This document shows positions 39,900 to 52,706 of a stretch of DNA of 64,000 nt, piece by piece. The stretch's first letter is position 1. Each line of letters starts with the position of its first letter. Source of the stretch: Saccoglossus kowalevskii. Lineage: Eukaryota; Hemichordata; Enteropneusta; Harrimaniidae. The notes below the pieces were generated by a model. The model was not told where the DNA came from and did no database searches. It was given only the letters and a program-made list of their open reading frames with translations. The stretch is from positions 112,599 to 176,598 of the forward strand of contig NW_003122440.1 of NCBI RefSeq assembly GCF_000003605.2, given 5' to 3'. Made by a program: the position numbers and the translations under genes.

Positions 39900-40210
39900 A
39901 TCACAGTCGTCGCGCCGGGTCGTGTTCGATACGAGTCCTCCGCGATGTATATAACGCGTGTAAAAATACATTTTTTATTTAAAAAAATGAAATACGCGGT
40001 TCGTGGCGAGTGTGGCTATTCACAGCACATAACGTAAGCCATTTCCTTACTGCTGATGAGGTACACCACACTGTTATTCGATCGCTACGTAATGATGTTC
40101 CAGAAATTACATGAAGCCAACCAATGTACAACCCGAATGATACGTATCATTGAACGCGTCTTTTTATGCGCAGACATACAGGCGACGCGCTGAGCCGTTT
40201 GTAAACAAAT
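39900..40210. other. GC/CpG-richer patch with short overlapping open frames
   Basis: This stretch has many CpG (CGTCGCGCCGGG near 39909, GCGACGCGC near 40183) in AT-rich surroundings. Two + frames are open together: about 39987-40113 (contains FLTADEVHHTVIRSLRNDVP) and 40045-40197 (contains RYVMMFQKLHEANQ). Neither resembles a family I know or has convincing splice sites at both ends. A relic gene or transposon piece, or a regulatory CpG patch, are all possible. Confidence 0.2.
40136..40151. repeat. 16-bp perfect palindrome
   Basis: AATGATACGTATCATT is its own reverse complement. It lies inside the CpG-richer patch. Confidence 0.9.
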
Positions 40211-40211
40211 A

Positions 40212-42100
40212 TTGTAATGCTGATGCATTATTAAATGGATGTGCTTTTTTGTCGTTAAGTTTCAGACCTACCTTTTCATTTCTTTAATACTTAACAGTTG
40301 TATTCAATGGTGTATTATATTTTCTCAACGGGTTCAGAGGTCAACGGAACCCAATTATAAGAGTCTGTGTATGTATACCTATGACGTCACGTGGCGTCCA
40401 AATATAGCCATATACTATTATTACTGAGAAACAAAACGTGTTGTGTAAGATATTTCAGAAGCATTCAGTAGCCGGACATCGTTTTTTCGATTTCTAAGTC
40501 ACAAACTGAATTTGTCGGAATCAATTTGATATCAGCTTTCTTTCAACAAACATTACATTACATGACATACATTTTAATCACTCTGTGTTGAAAGCTTCTC
40601 AATTTCCTGTATGTGCATATTGTTCCTGTGTGTGATTAGACATGACTGCAGTAGAATACTGCACGGTACTCACTTATAGTCATATCAACGACGTGGTCGC
40701 TTACTAAACGTTCCACCAATGTGAGCCTCACTGAACATGAAAGTTTTCGATTGGTATTTATAGGGGCCGCGTATGATAAATAGAATACTGATATTATCGC
40801 TACAGTGCTTTAATGGCCTTTTGACTTTTAAGATTGCCCGCCCACGCATGCGCAAACAAAAGATTTGATGAACGTATTTTAAATAGATTACATCACAACT
40901 GATGATCGTCAAATTGGGACTGCCTAATGACGAAGATGCGTGTTCCAGTTATTGATGGATTCATATCGAGGTGAATTCTACAAACCCATCCAAATCGCTT
41001 CAAACAGGTTGAATGCAGTGAACCGCCAAAGTGTATACCTTATTAACGGATTATCGTTAAACTGCATGTGTTATAATTAAAATACACTCCGTACAAGTAG
41101 CAGTCTATAGCTATTTACAACGTAATTATCTTTATAAGTAATTGCAGAAATAAAGCAGTAAGCATTCATATTATAACATTACGAAAACACATGTAACATT
41201 ATAAAACCTGATTGTACCGACTCGTATTCGTGTCACGTGTTGTGATGTATCAATATACTCTTACTCGTTAACATGCAAATGAGACGATAGTCAAAAGTTA
41301 ACTGGCATGTAACTCCACACACCGACATTTTCAATGTTCTCCATAATGGTACTAGCGAGATTATGCATATAATAGCACGTCATATTGTCATATCTAACAT
41401 TTTTAAAATCACAAAATAAATGTTTGCAGTCTTCATTAATTAAGTCGCCTATGCTCGAATGACCTTATTACGAATATGCATCCCCAAAAGATACGTCTAA
41501 AATGTCACTAATTGCTTATATGAAATATTGAATGTGTAAAAATGGTGCCCACGTATTTCGGAGCAAATTGTTATCCTTTCCTGGCTCATATACCGCGATT
41601 TGTATATATTGTTCCTTTACTATGTTGACTATCTACTGTCCAATCGCGGCTAGTATACTGCGATGTATGTGTCGTCCACGAACTTGATCGTATATTGTAT
41701 TGTTTCCGTCTTTTAGTGTATTCTTAGACTTGCAATCTATTTTTTCTTGGTGATGACTCCAAACATTTACTACTATACTCTAATAATTGTATCATATCAT
41801 ATACTCTGAGATATATATTCGCCGAGTAGCATCTTAAATTTATTGCAAATTAAAAAAGGGAAGTAAAAAAAAAAACTCTTCTTCAATTACAACCAATTTG
41901 CAACGCCATAATATCAAGTGAAGACGACCGGGTATTTATTTATTATTACATGAACAATATTAATATAAGAATAATCACCGAAGTATGACGTTGTTGCGTG
42001 TTATCAATATTCCTTATATTTGGCACATTTGTAAATTTACTGGGTATTTTATTAAAAATGGAGAACGTAATGGGGGTTATTTGTCAAATTACTTTAAATG
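40212..42100. other. AT-rich non-coding DNA
   Basis: No gene is seen. It contains one CRE. Confidence 0.5.
40382..40389. promoter_or_regulatory. CRE palindrome, site 6
   Basis: Perfect TGACGTCA in the context ATGACGTCACGTGG, overlapping a CACGTG E-box at 40388-40393. A combined bZIP/bHLH site is plausible. Confidence 0.45.
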
Positions 42101-42107
42101 TACTATG

Positions 42108-42330
42108 CCAATACCGATTTGTGCGTATAAGTGGAAAAAAACATATCTAACCATAGTCGTATAGGGAAATGACTGACCAAAAGTTATAAAACAATCCGCA
42201 AGAACAAAACAACTGACAAGTACACTACAATACATTCAAATCAGTGTGTACATATATATATAGACTTCATAGCAGTACATGGAGTGATACCAGGTGAGTG
42301 AACACATCCTGCTGCTCCGCCTGTGGACTC
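42108..42330 (+). repeat. Dispersed repeat, copy B
   Basis: It holds the same three anchors as the copy at 30361: CCAATACC at 42108, the identical 18-base block at 42203-42220, and CACATCCTGC at 42303-42312. A TATATATATA insertion accounts for part of the longer distance between the last two anchors. Confidence 0.6.
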
Positions 42331-44850
42331 TACATACAGAATGGCATTCTACCAGCGCGCTTTCCCTGACTGGAGGATTTAATAATATTATCAATGTCGA
42401 ACCAGGTATATGTGCTAGTTGAAATACAGTATATACTACAAATGAACAACCCACAGCTCAAGTGCTGAGTATATTCAACATATTATATTTCCATATTTAA
42501 TTGTCAATACAGTGTTACATTGAATAATACAACGCATTGGTATCCATGGCTTCGCAACTATTCGTGGGTCGTCATGATACCGGGCAACTAATCGAGTGTA
42601 AACGTTTAGCTTTCCAAGCGTGAACGTCAGCGTAAAATGCAATAGTACTGCATTTTATTCAAATATCGGCAAATAGTTTCTTCTATACAATAGAAAACCA
42701 ACGTGTTCATAGAGCGCATACGTCAGTGTATTTCAAATGACTATCATTTGTGAATTCAAGCGGTCATTTTGAAAAGTCACTTTAAAAACTAATGACTCCT
42801 TGACACAATAGCATGTTCATTCCTTTGCCATATGCTACTATATCGTACATTGCTTCTCTGAATGGAATGTCAAAAAAAATGTTTCAAAAATAGTATCAAG
42901 TCGTCTCGCAATGTAATTACATACACAGCCTTTGTTTAACTCGGTTAGTGCTGTTAATGTTGTTGTTATTGCCTGTTTGGCCCGTCGGGGTCATGCTTTT
43001 AACGTCATAATTTTCATTTCTCCTTACTTGTACATAATATTACAATACATCATAATCGTGCTTTCAGTATTCGTTTGTTGACGCATTGGAATAAAAATAG
43101 AATCACGATCAACACCTCACTTCACATTTCCGGCCTACTGCGTACAGAAAACCTTAAACACCTATTATAATATTAAATTTTGAGATCTATTTTCAGAAAT
43201 AATAATCGTGAATCACGCAATGTATTTGATTCACTGTGTACAAATAATTAGTTTACATATTTCGGAAATGTAATGTAAGACAAGCCTCGACTTCGAAGCG
43301 GTATCTAATCTTTCATATATACTTATATATTCAATATTTTAATTGTGATTTACACAAGTTAGATAAATTGGGACTTGGTAACAAATAATGATAATAGATC
43401 GTAATTAAATGTGTGTTTCCATAGAAGTTAATGATGAATGAAAATAGTAGATTCCATTGTCGCCGATGAATGCGGGGGTCCAGTTTAATAACAAAACAGC
43501 ACCGATGGGCTGAGATAATATAAACGGCTGTTGCGTCAATCAGGACGTGCGCACAATGGCAGGCAATTGCACTTATCTCCCCTAGGCACAATTGATGCAA
43601 TACAAACGTGAAAGGAGGGCATGTAGCAATCAAGTCCCAACAAATAATGTCTGCTTTATCGTCTCATCTTCATTTCCGCGTCCTCTTTCATAAAAGCATT
43701 GGATTACTGCGTGATGAGTTCAACTATGTCGCGAACCATCGCAATGGGGGGAAAAAGTACATCAAAAGACTGTCCGGCTGATATAAATAAGATAAGGGTA
43801 TCTGTGTTTTTTTCAGGTTTTTTCAGGAAACACAACTTGATTGTTGGCCCCCCTAACGTAGTCATCATCGGTACCTTTTTTTTTTATTATTCAGGCACTT
43901 TTCATAAGTGACAATGAAATTATAATATATGTTGGTCGTGCTGTTACGCAATATGATATCTATCTTGGCAAAAACAAGATGATTTATGGCTAGTATTAAT
44001 GTTGACATCACAGTGCCACAGTTATCGGAACGGTCGTGCTTAATATGAATCCCATGCGACGAATACAGTGGGCGAATTAAGCCTGTCATTCGCTGCTAAC
44101 GATACTTAGAATATATAAATATAACATATGATCTTAATAACACAAGGCGGGCTCCATATAGACGATTCTCTAGTAGGCATTAACTCTTACGAAATTACGA
44201 TTCCAGATGATACTATGGTTTCGTTACTACATTATTCAGAATTGAACAATACATATTCAATAGGACACTGGACAATATGCAATGTGTTTTAAACAATACC
44301 AACTCATATCGCATTGGGTATGTATTCTACCCTATCGTATAGTGATAAATCATATATTTATATCTAATTAATCTGTTATTAAAAATACGTTGCGCCTTTT
44401 TTGAATTTTACTCGTTGAAACAGACTTTTCAATTTGAAAATCTCTATATAAATACAACCTGTAGAATATCATCCCATGTTTTGGCTATATATTCTTTTTT
44501 CGAAAAAAAGTAATCGAGTTTCAGATTTGGTTATTGTGTTTTCACTAATGAATCAGGCTTTCAGGTACAGGTCTGGAATTAGATCATTGGATCTCAATCT
44601 CCGCGACCATAGTCCTGGCTAATTATTAGGTTTGCAAAAAGCCAAGGTATATATATAATTAACATGTATTGGTGACTTGTTGGATAATAATAAATTAATT
44701 TGATTTATTACATAATATTGTTTCTAGAATATATATTAAAATATAGAAATATAATAAAAGCACATGTCTGTTGTTGATAGTTTACTGGTTATTGTAATAA
44801 TTAAACGTCAGACATATATTACTCACAGTGGCATTCATTTTGCGGAACTA
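42331..44850. other. AT-rich non-coding DNA
   Basis: No gene is recognised; a 100-codon minus frame at 43331-43633 is within chance expectation and has no known domain. Confidence 0.5.
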
Positions 44851-44855
44851 GCATT

Positions 44856-45353
44856 TCAAAGCCTATTGTTTGACGCCAAGATATTATATGATTGACAATC
44901 AACGGGCTGGTTGACTGCATTCATACAAAATTTAAATGTATTAATGCGCATGTGCTCTTTTCGCGATGTTAGATCCTTTTGAACTTCAACTAAAAAAGTA
45001 TAATAACCAATTACACCGTTAAATAAAATCTTCTGACTGTTAGCTACTCGTTCTCTCAGTATTGCTAAAATGATGTAAATGAATTGACGTGCGAAAGTAG
45101 GGAATTGTATATAAATTATAATATGTAACACCGAACGAGGCTCTCGGGGATATCTAATGGGGATTCTTTCTAGGCAATTCATAACAACCAACACGTTAAT
45201 TATTGACACTACATGCTCATTAGCGCGATGGGACCAGCATAGACACATTGCGTTGCAAATGAGATGGGAAGGCAAATCAAGGCACCATACGATGTTCATA
45301 GTGATATACGAACAACCGACAGACTGTCTCATTCGAATATTTTCAAAAATCAC
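44856..45353 (-). CDS. Unusually long open frame, unrecognised
   Basis: The minus-strand frame is open for about 168 codons and begins, as listed, with GTG. The first ATG is codon 8 (peptide IRMRQSVG), leaving 158 codons. It is the longest open frame in the window that is neither repeat nor the receptor exon. My rough estimate from base composition is well under 0.1 such frames by chance. The translation is rich in Ile and has scattered Cys, but shows no domain, signal peptide or splice structure that I recognise. A processed pseudogene, relic, unknown exon or chance frame are all open. Confidence 0.15.
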   Translation of the reverse strand: MIFENIRMRQSVGCSYITMNIVWCLDLPSHLICNAMCLCWSHRANEHVVSIINVLVVMNCLERIPIRYPREPRSVLHIIIYIQFPTFARQFIYIILAILRERVANSQKILFNGVIGYYTFLVEVQKDLTSRKEHMRINTFKFCMNAVNQPVDCQSYNILASNNRL

Positions 45354-45359
45354 ATGCTT

Positions 45360-47795
45360 AATTTATTCAATATGTCCTATGCCACTAGCTGCGTTTACAC
45401 ATATATCCTATCACGTCATAAGTTCAGAATACTCTCTTTGCATCACGTGGCGTGGTAGGCGCAACTTGACTTGTCTCTTAGGTTCACATTGAAACCTTTA
45501 CTAGAATAAAAAAGAATATGCATAGTTGACTGCTTTAATATAATTTTTTTCTAAAGAGTTATTTTAGTATTCAATCTCTCTCTATGTATATATGGTAGGA
45601 TTATGTGCTTCTTTCCACAACAAAAATTTACTTTGTTTAAAATTCGATGCTATTAGACATCAGAAAAAAATGTACAGTGTAATGTTTATTCAATCATGTA
45701 TTCACGATTGTCGGATGAATATAGATCAATAGTTGATAGCAATAAACCTTCATCCCACACAGGGGTATCTATTTTCCATCTTTTATTCAGTACCGCGATG
45801 GGAAACACTAGCTGGAAAACATCAATTCTAAGTATACGTGTAGATCATATATCAAATGATGTAATTTATAAATGCTGTTGTGTTCAGCAGACATTGAATG
45901 ACGCAACAGTAGCGACATAGCTAGATTTCAGCCAGTATACAGCGATATAGGGCAGTGTTCTTAATGATATACGTTGATGATTGAATACAGACGCTCCAGT
46001 TAGATCGGATTATTTGAGAGACTCGGATATCGATACACGTTACGTATGAGTCACGTTAATTTGGTATGATTTGATCAAAACAATAGCAGTGTTGTTTTTG
46101 GTGCAATGGTCCACAGGCAACATTCATTGGGCGTGTGCAGATATACGGGTGTTGGATAAATATAACAGCTAGTATTTATGAATACTTTGACTGTTTCAGT
46201 ACATGTTGATCTTTGTTGTTGTTGTCGTTTTATAAATTACTAATCAGAATGAATCCTGTCATATAAGCAGGTATAACCTTGGCGAATCGCGAAATTTACA
46301 TATTATGCACATGGAATCTACAGTGGCTTATCTTATAAGTTTATGAAATATTATTCAGCATACAACATTGGTCACAGATGTCGTAATCTTTTCATGACCT
46401 TCTCTCTGACTAATATAACAAGGTTTCTTCAAGATATTAGTTACTGACATCAATTTGTTATAAAATATCGAAGCTTCGCCAACATGTTAAGTCACATATG
46501 GATAATAAATAAGGCAATGGCTTACATATGGTTTCGATTGTTCTTCATTGCTATAAAACGTGTAATAAAATTTTAATTTTAATTTTAATGAACATATCTA
46601 ATTTGGTAGTATGGTGCTCATGCATCTGTTGTGACTAGCTTTATAGTGAAATAAATGTAAATATATTTCCATGCTGGGAACTTTCCGTAATTCCACCGAG
46701 GACAAGGCTTCACTGTTAACTTCACTCTATTTCATAATATTATGTATAATACGATTAGTAGTATTGATGCTGCATTGCATTAATCAATGGCGGCTCTGAT
46801 AGAATTATATTGCTTCCCCAAGTTTCTACATTAGTTAACTGTTACAAACAGCTCACAGTACGGCCACAAATCCGACAGCTGTACAATAAAAAGTACTCAT
46901 AATCCGCGTCTACTAAACAACTATAGTGCAGACGTCACTATTTAATATCAACATTGAGGGGGTCACTGTTAGATTTGAAGGTCATGCGTCACTGATAATT
47001 ATTACAATTAGTTCTGAATCAAGCTGAATACTAATTACATAGTCTGGCGAGGTAAAGTTGGCGAGGTCGGGAAAAATCGCAATTCCAATATCCGTTTGCA
47101 ACATCTCATATTATGTACAATAATAACGGTGTTCTAGAACGATGACAACCACAGATATCACCAGTTTGAGTGATGATCCAGTGTATAGTTTATAATAAAA
47201 AAACTAAACATATCCCCTACGTACGTGAAATAACACATACACACAATTCTTTGGGATTAATTCATATGATTAAAACCTACTCGGCTCAACATATTAACTT
47301 TTAATGAAATCAACGATCAACGACCTTGCGAATATATGTGGCTAGTGTGAATGCAGCTGTTGGACAATATAATTTCATCGGTTATGCGACCGGCATTTTA
47401 GAACTACCGTTTCACCGGTAGCGGTAATAGTTGCAGCATTGGACCTAAATTATCGGTATAGTTCAAATTGCAATTGCAGTTGACAACCAAAACTGAGTGG
47501 CCCTGTTCTGAATGAGAGTGCCACAGGCTTAAAGCTGTTGCCAAATCCACCGGCCTATTATTGCTTCTCAAAGCTTGTGATTATGATCCGTGGGTGACTG
47601 TATACCAGCGGACAAGATTGATGGCGAGACATAGCGCATTGACATGTCAAAATGACATTGTTATAGGAAGACGGTCACGTGGCTTTGACACTTACTGCCA
47701 AACACGGAATACGGTTCTGTGGCAAAATACTATGTCCCATATATTACCATGATAATCATGACAATCCCATAATCATTCTATGCTCAATTAATGCA
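45360..47795. other. AT-rich non-coding DNA
   Basis: No gene is seen. There is an (AATTTT)n-like run near 46570-46590 and a small CTACCG/CGGTAG hairpin near 47404. Confidence 0.5.

Positions 47796-47835
<40 letters not shown>
47796..47835. repeat. (ATT)n microsatellite
   Basis: A pure trinucleotide tract of 40 bp, with one more imperfect unit after it. Confidence 0.95.
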
Positions 47836-47839
<4 letters not shown>

Positions 47840-48047
47840 TATTCCTATGTACACTTTCATTTTAGTGTTATTAAATGGCTACACTCTGCAACTTAGCAGT
47901 GTCGGTTTTTTTCGTACTAGGTCAAAGGTCACAATATCAAACATGATTGAGTTAACTTGTCGTTACAGTTGACAGGTTATCTGCACACTTTGAATTTAAT
48001 TACCGTCAGCTCTGTACCTTCTTTCCATTTTACTAGTCATCATTATA

Positions 48048-48061
48048 GTTACCATGGAGAT
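48048..48061. promoter_or_regulatory. RFX X-box-like site
   Basis: GTTACCATGGAGAT differs from the classical GTTGCCATGGAGAC at two bases, one of which (R at position 4) is tolerated. Confidence 0.45.
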
Positions 48062-51000
48062 GTGAATGCACCCTGTTTCTCATTAGTTTGCAAACAAGTA
48101 ATTTTGAATCATATTTGACACATTTCGATAAAAATAGAATAGATGAAAACCATACCAACTTAGGTCATAATCAACCATTAATTAGTTTTCTCTCAAGTAA
48201 GATGAAATGAATAAGTATAATTAGTTTATTTAAATTTACTCATTAGTCAGTCAGTCTTATCAATATATTCTCTCGTCTGTAGGCTGCCATTTCTGAAAGT
48301 CGCTCCTGTTGTTTAATTTCCCACAAGGCAACGTGACATGTTCTAACTAGAAAAGAGGGTATATGGCCTACCGCAATTTATTGAATATTTGTCACAATGA
48401 CGTAACTTGGTCAGTTCAGTAGGTAGTAATTCACGGCACGTATTGACGACACTTATACTGTGATGTAACTATGTTAACTTACCACCAATGAACTCGCTAA
48501 TATACTCTGCCTAATATAATAGAAGTTGTCGAGACTGCAAATTTTGGATTTACATCCGTAATTTTCGCTTGATAAAATGGGTAGGAGAGTTTTTCACGTT
48601 TTCTTCCACGTTAAATATTACATTTCAAACAAAACCACACAAAACAAAGCTCAGATTAAACTCCAATATGACACTACATGATTTAAAAAGACATGGCAAA
48701 TGATACACACTGATTATATAATTCATTCTCAAAATTGTGATCTAAACACAAACACACATTACATTATAGGGTCAAAATTGGCCTCTCAATATGAAATAGT
48801 TGAAGGCCATATAGTAATGAATCCAGGATTGATATAAATATGTTATTTTACACGTTTATTTTTTGGATTATATTTTGCTCTACAACTAAGTCAAACTAAC
48901 TTTGAAACAAATGTTTCCTGATTAAGTAGTGTGGGCAGAGAAGTATTTAGGCCACTATGGTAGGGGTATATGTTAATGCAATCCCGGTATCATGACACGT
49001 AATGTAAATAATAATTTCCACACGGTTGAATGGGAATACACTAATTCAAAACGACGAGAGAAATTCGACCAGCAAGATGTATCAAATGAATACCTAAACC
49101 TCCAACATGTGTATACTAAATGTGCAATGTACGCACACAATTCATTGAAAAAAAAATCGAACACTCTCTCGTGGATAAGGAAAACATCCTACCAAAAATG
49201 TCAAGGTCGTATTTTCCCCTCATTTACTGGGAATAACTGTCATCGAAATGATGTTTGACATATTTAATAGCAGAACCACAGTCTGTGAGATAAGGTTTGC
49301 GATCGATGACATTCTTCTAAGTGGACAGTAGAAGATGTTTACCTGGGTATTACAGTCATTTGGGAAAGATAGTTTGTATTGTAATATATTACAGCTCTCA
49401 CGGGACAGCTCAACTCTTAGTAGCGAGGGTTTGCTTAAAGCAGTAATAATTCCATTTTACTCTAGCAAATCGAGATTAAATTGCAGTTTACCATTCTCCA
49501 TTCCCCCCTTTTTTGATGTGGTAAAATTTATAACTAGATGAAAGTACATCAATTACGGGGCAGAATAAATCAGAAAATGCTCAAATTCAGAATGTAGATT
49601 ACCATAATAAAAGCGATGGGGAAGAGTTTTCCGTGCCAACAGGGAATAATATTGCATGCGGCGAAAATACAATTACTAGGTATTTGAGTAAGAACTCGGC
49701 TTTTAAATGGACTCAATTTCCTTTGGAATTACTGTACTTTTGTTCTATTATGTATTTCAATTGACCGATGCCCTGCGGACAAAAGAGAGGCAGTCTTGCC
49801 TTGTGAATGAATCGTCAGTAAGCTATGTAAAGGTTCGTGTTTGGCGGAGGTGGATGTTGTTAAATCAAATTGAGTTTAACCCTTATGTGGTCACCGTAAT
49901 GCAAACGTGCATGGGTCTGACAAGACTAGGGCTAAATGAGTGTGTTAAAGGCCGCTTGAAAACGTCACCGTATAAGCTACATGTTATATTGAACTAATGC
50001 TCCTGGTGCATGATGTCAACTGTATATTTCAGAAAGATCGTCATTTTGCTTTACACTTGAAAGGTTGTTTGAGATGCGACATGAATATGGCTGTGGCGTG
50101 TGCGTGATTGTCACATAGTCTAGGTTCATACCCAGCCATGATCTGTTTATGGACTACGAATTCATTGGTTACTTAAAAATAATTGGCTATTGGCGCAGTA
50201 ATACAACCTATCTTAGTTTTCGAATGAAGACAAACACACGGTGAATAAATCTTGAATTCCCCCGGTTCACTATACATGCACCTCTTCTGACTTACGCGGC
50301 TAATATGAACAGTAATAGTGGATGCATCGCTTTATCGAATCGTCTCACAGATACATAGTTGAAATACAATATAATAGTTATTACATTTACCGTTTAGTAA
50401 TCAACTTTCTCAACCAGCGATAATGATATAGTTCTGATGATTAATCTCGCAGTATGATTACGCGGATTTTGTTTTCATGTAATAGAAACGAGATTATTAC
50501 TATTATCCATTGTGTGGATTAAAGCACATCGCCAAGTAGAATTTGTACAGATATAACAACTCGTTAAGGGATTACTTGTTGTCTGTCTATACTCATCTCT
50601 AACAAATCGAATGATTACATTGTTTTGTGTTTCTTCAAACAAAACGATGAAACGCATCTTGATTTCTTTTTTATGTGCATAGTTTGTTGTTACGCGGGGC
50701 ATATTTCGAGTGATTCACGAATGACGACCGAGTATTAATCTTCTAGAGTGCCCCATGGCAATTATTACATCCTGGATAGCAAACACAATCAACACATGTA
50801 GTAATATTAATTTATAAGATTCTTCCGAACCTAGTTATTTGCCAGAACGCAAACAAATTATTGGGATGCGTGAATGATGTCGTGATATGCAAATATCGCT
50901 ATTCAATTTACTTGAATAACCATTGGGAATTGAGGAATAGATCGAGTACGTGCTAAATCAATCAATCTGTTTCTGAGAGTGTGTGCTAATATAATGGCGA

Positions 51001-51909
51001 ATGACACACCCTTGGCAGGCCCAGGCGACTAATCGCGTTGTATTTGGGTTGAGCCTACCTATATGCTCATGATTTTAACCGCCTTTCGCATATGATTTAT
51101 ACTTTCGAAACTAATATTAATAGTAACAGAATAATCCAGGAAATGCTCATCCCATTATAATATTATTTAAATCTCAGTGATTGTCCGCGCACTCAAATAA
51201 TAATTAAAACATTTAAAAGGTTTAATTAAAAATCCAGAAATAAATGTTTCCTATTGAAGAAAATGAGACACTATTTGGAACATAACATTATCTTTTTTTA
51301 TAAAGGCTGTAAAACAGAAGTGTAATAATGTTCCCACAACCAGGAACCATCCGGATTCGGTTCCAAAAGTGTCGTTAAATAACACCGTCAATTATCATTA
51401 TGTATGAGAAGCTTGTATACGTTTTATGGCAATCGGTCAAGTTTAAGGTCAAGTGTCCTGATAGTTTGGGAGATCATATTTCACCAGTTTTACTAAAACA
51501 ATAACTTTTACATCGAAGTAATTGAATGTTTGAATGGCTCCAGCTTGGTAATTTTAATTGATGATGTCAGCAGACTAAACACGTTTAGAACGAGTGTTTA
51601 CACTCACTGATAATTTATAATTCTCCCAACATGTTACATTCAAATTTAGAATCAGATCACTGAACTGCAACGTAATTTGTGTACGAAATAAATGCAATTA
51701 GGCCAAACGGGATATATGGATTATGTACTAATGTTCTAGAACTGAAGTATCTTATTCATTTCTCAGAACCATTGGCGAGGCGACTAGCAAATAAAATATT
51801 TACAACAAGGAAATCGACAGTAATGCTTTTGAAGGCGGACGCGCTCTCTACTTGACCAAATGTTATAGCGTTTAAATTCTCGCCTACGGCTCCGGTTGAT
51901 ATAACACTC

Positions 51910-51917
51910 TGACGTCA
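51910..51917. promoter_or_regulatory. CRE palindrome, site 7
   Basis: Perfect TGACGTCA in the context CTGACGTCAA, 366 bp before the RFX-type site at 52283. Confidence 0.4.
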
Positions 51918-52282
51918 AACATATCGAGGGATTATATATCAGTATCGTATTTCATTTCACGAATGATCTATTATAGCATTATGTAGCCTTAACATATAGC
52001 AATGAATTTAGTTTTACCACATACCCAATACCAGTATATTAAAGGGCAAGCATATGTTTCTGTTACAACTATTATATTGCTATCTTTTGCTATCAATATT
52101 GTCAACGCAAGTAGTATGAAGTTCAACATCACGATGATGATGTTGTTAGAAGATGGGCGTTAACGTGATACCGGTTGCATTGGTACGTCTCACGTGGTCG
52201 GACTTCAACGTTTATAGTGAACGTGCTGACGATAAACAATTACTCACAACAAATGATAACTGTCATCAAGCATTGTGGTTTC

Positions 52283-52296
52283 GTCGCTATGGAGAC
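52283..52296. promoter_or_regulatory. RFX X-box-like site
   Basis: GTCGCTATGGAGAC keeps the GCTATGG centre and the GAGAC end of a common X-box variant. Confidence 0.45.
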
Positions 52297-52692
52297 TGAA
52301 TTAAAGGGTACGCATCTCCAGAGACAGAGAGAGGGAATCTTACGCAATTATGTCGTTACGTCTAGCAATTATTATCGTCATGATTTCTGTAATTGAATCT
52401 GTTGCAGGCATTTATATCTCGTTGTCACTTCGAAGTCATTCCCAGTATTGCGTTTATTGTGGGTTGTGTCAGCAGTGATCATATAGTCGTCAGAGACAAT
52501 GCAGTACGTTTAGGCGAAATAGGGGAGGGGGTCGTCGCTTGAGTGAATCCTTTATATTTTTACTGTTAAAACGTGATTAAAAGTTTATTATGTATAAGAT
52601 TGGGTTTTTTTACTAGAAATTATCGCAAGACGGGTACGGTTTTATACTTATATAAGCATGTCCAGAACAGCTAATTTCGGATCCTAACAATG

Positions 52693-52706
52693 GTAGCCAT
52701 GGTAAT
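52693..52706. promoter_or_regulatory. RFX X-box-like site
   Basis: GTAGCCATGGTAAT fits GTNRCC-AT-RGYAA-C except at the last base. It lies 410 bp from the previous RFX-type site. Confidence 0.45.
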
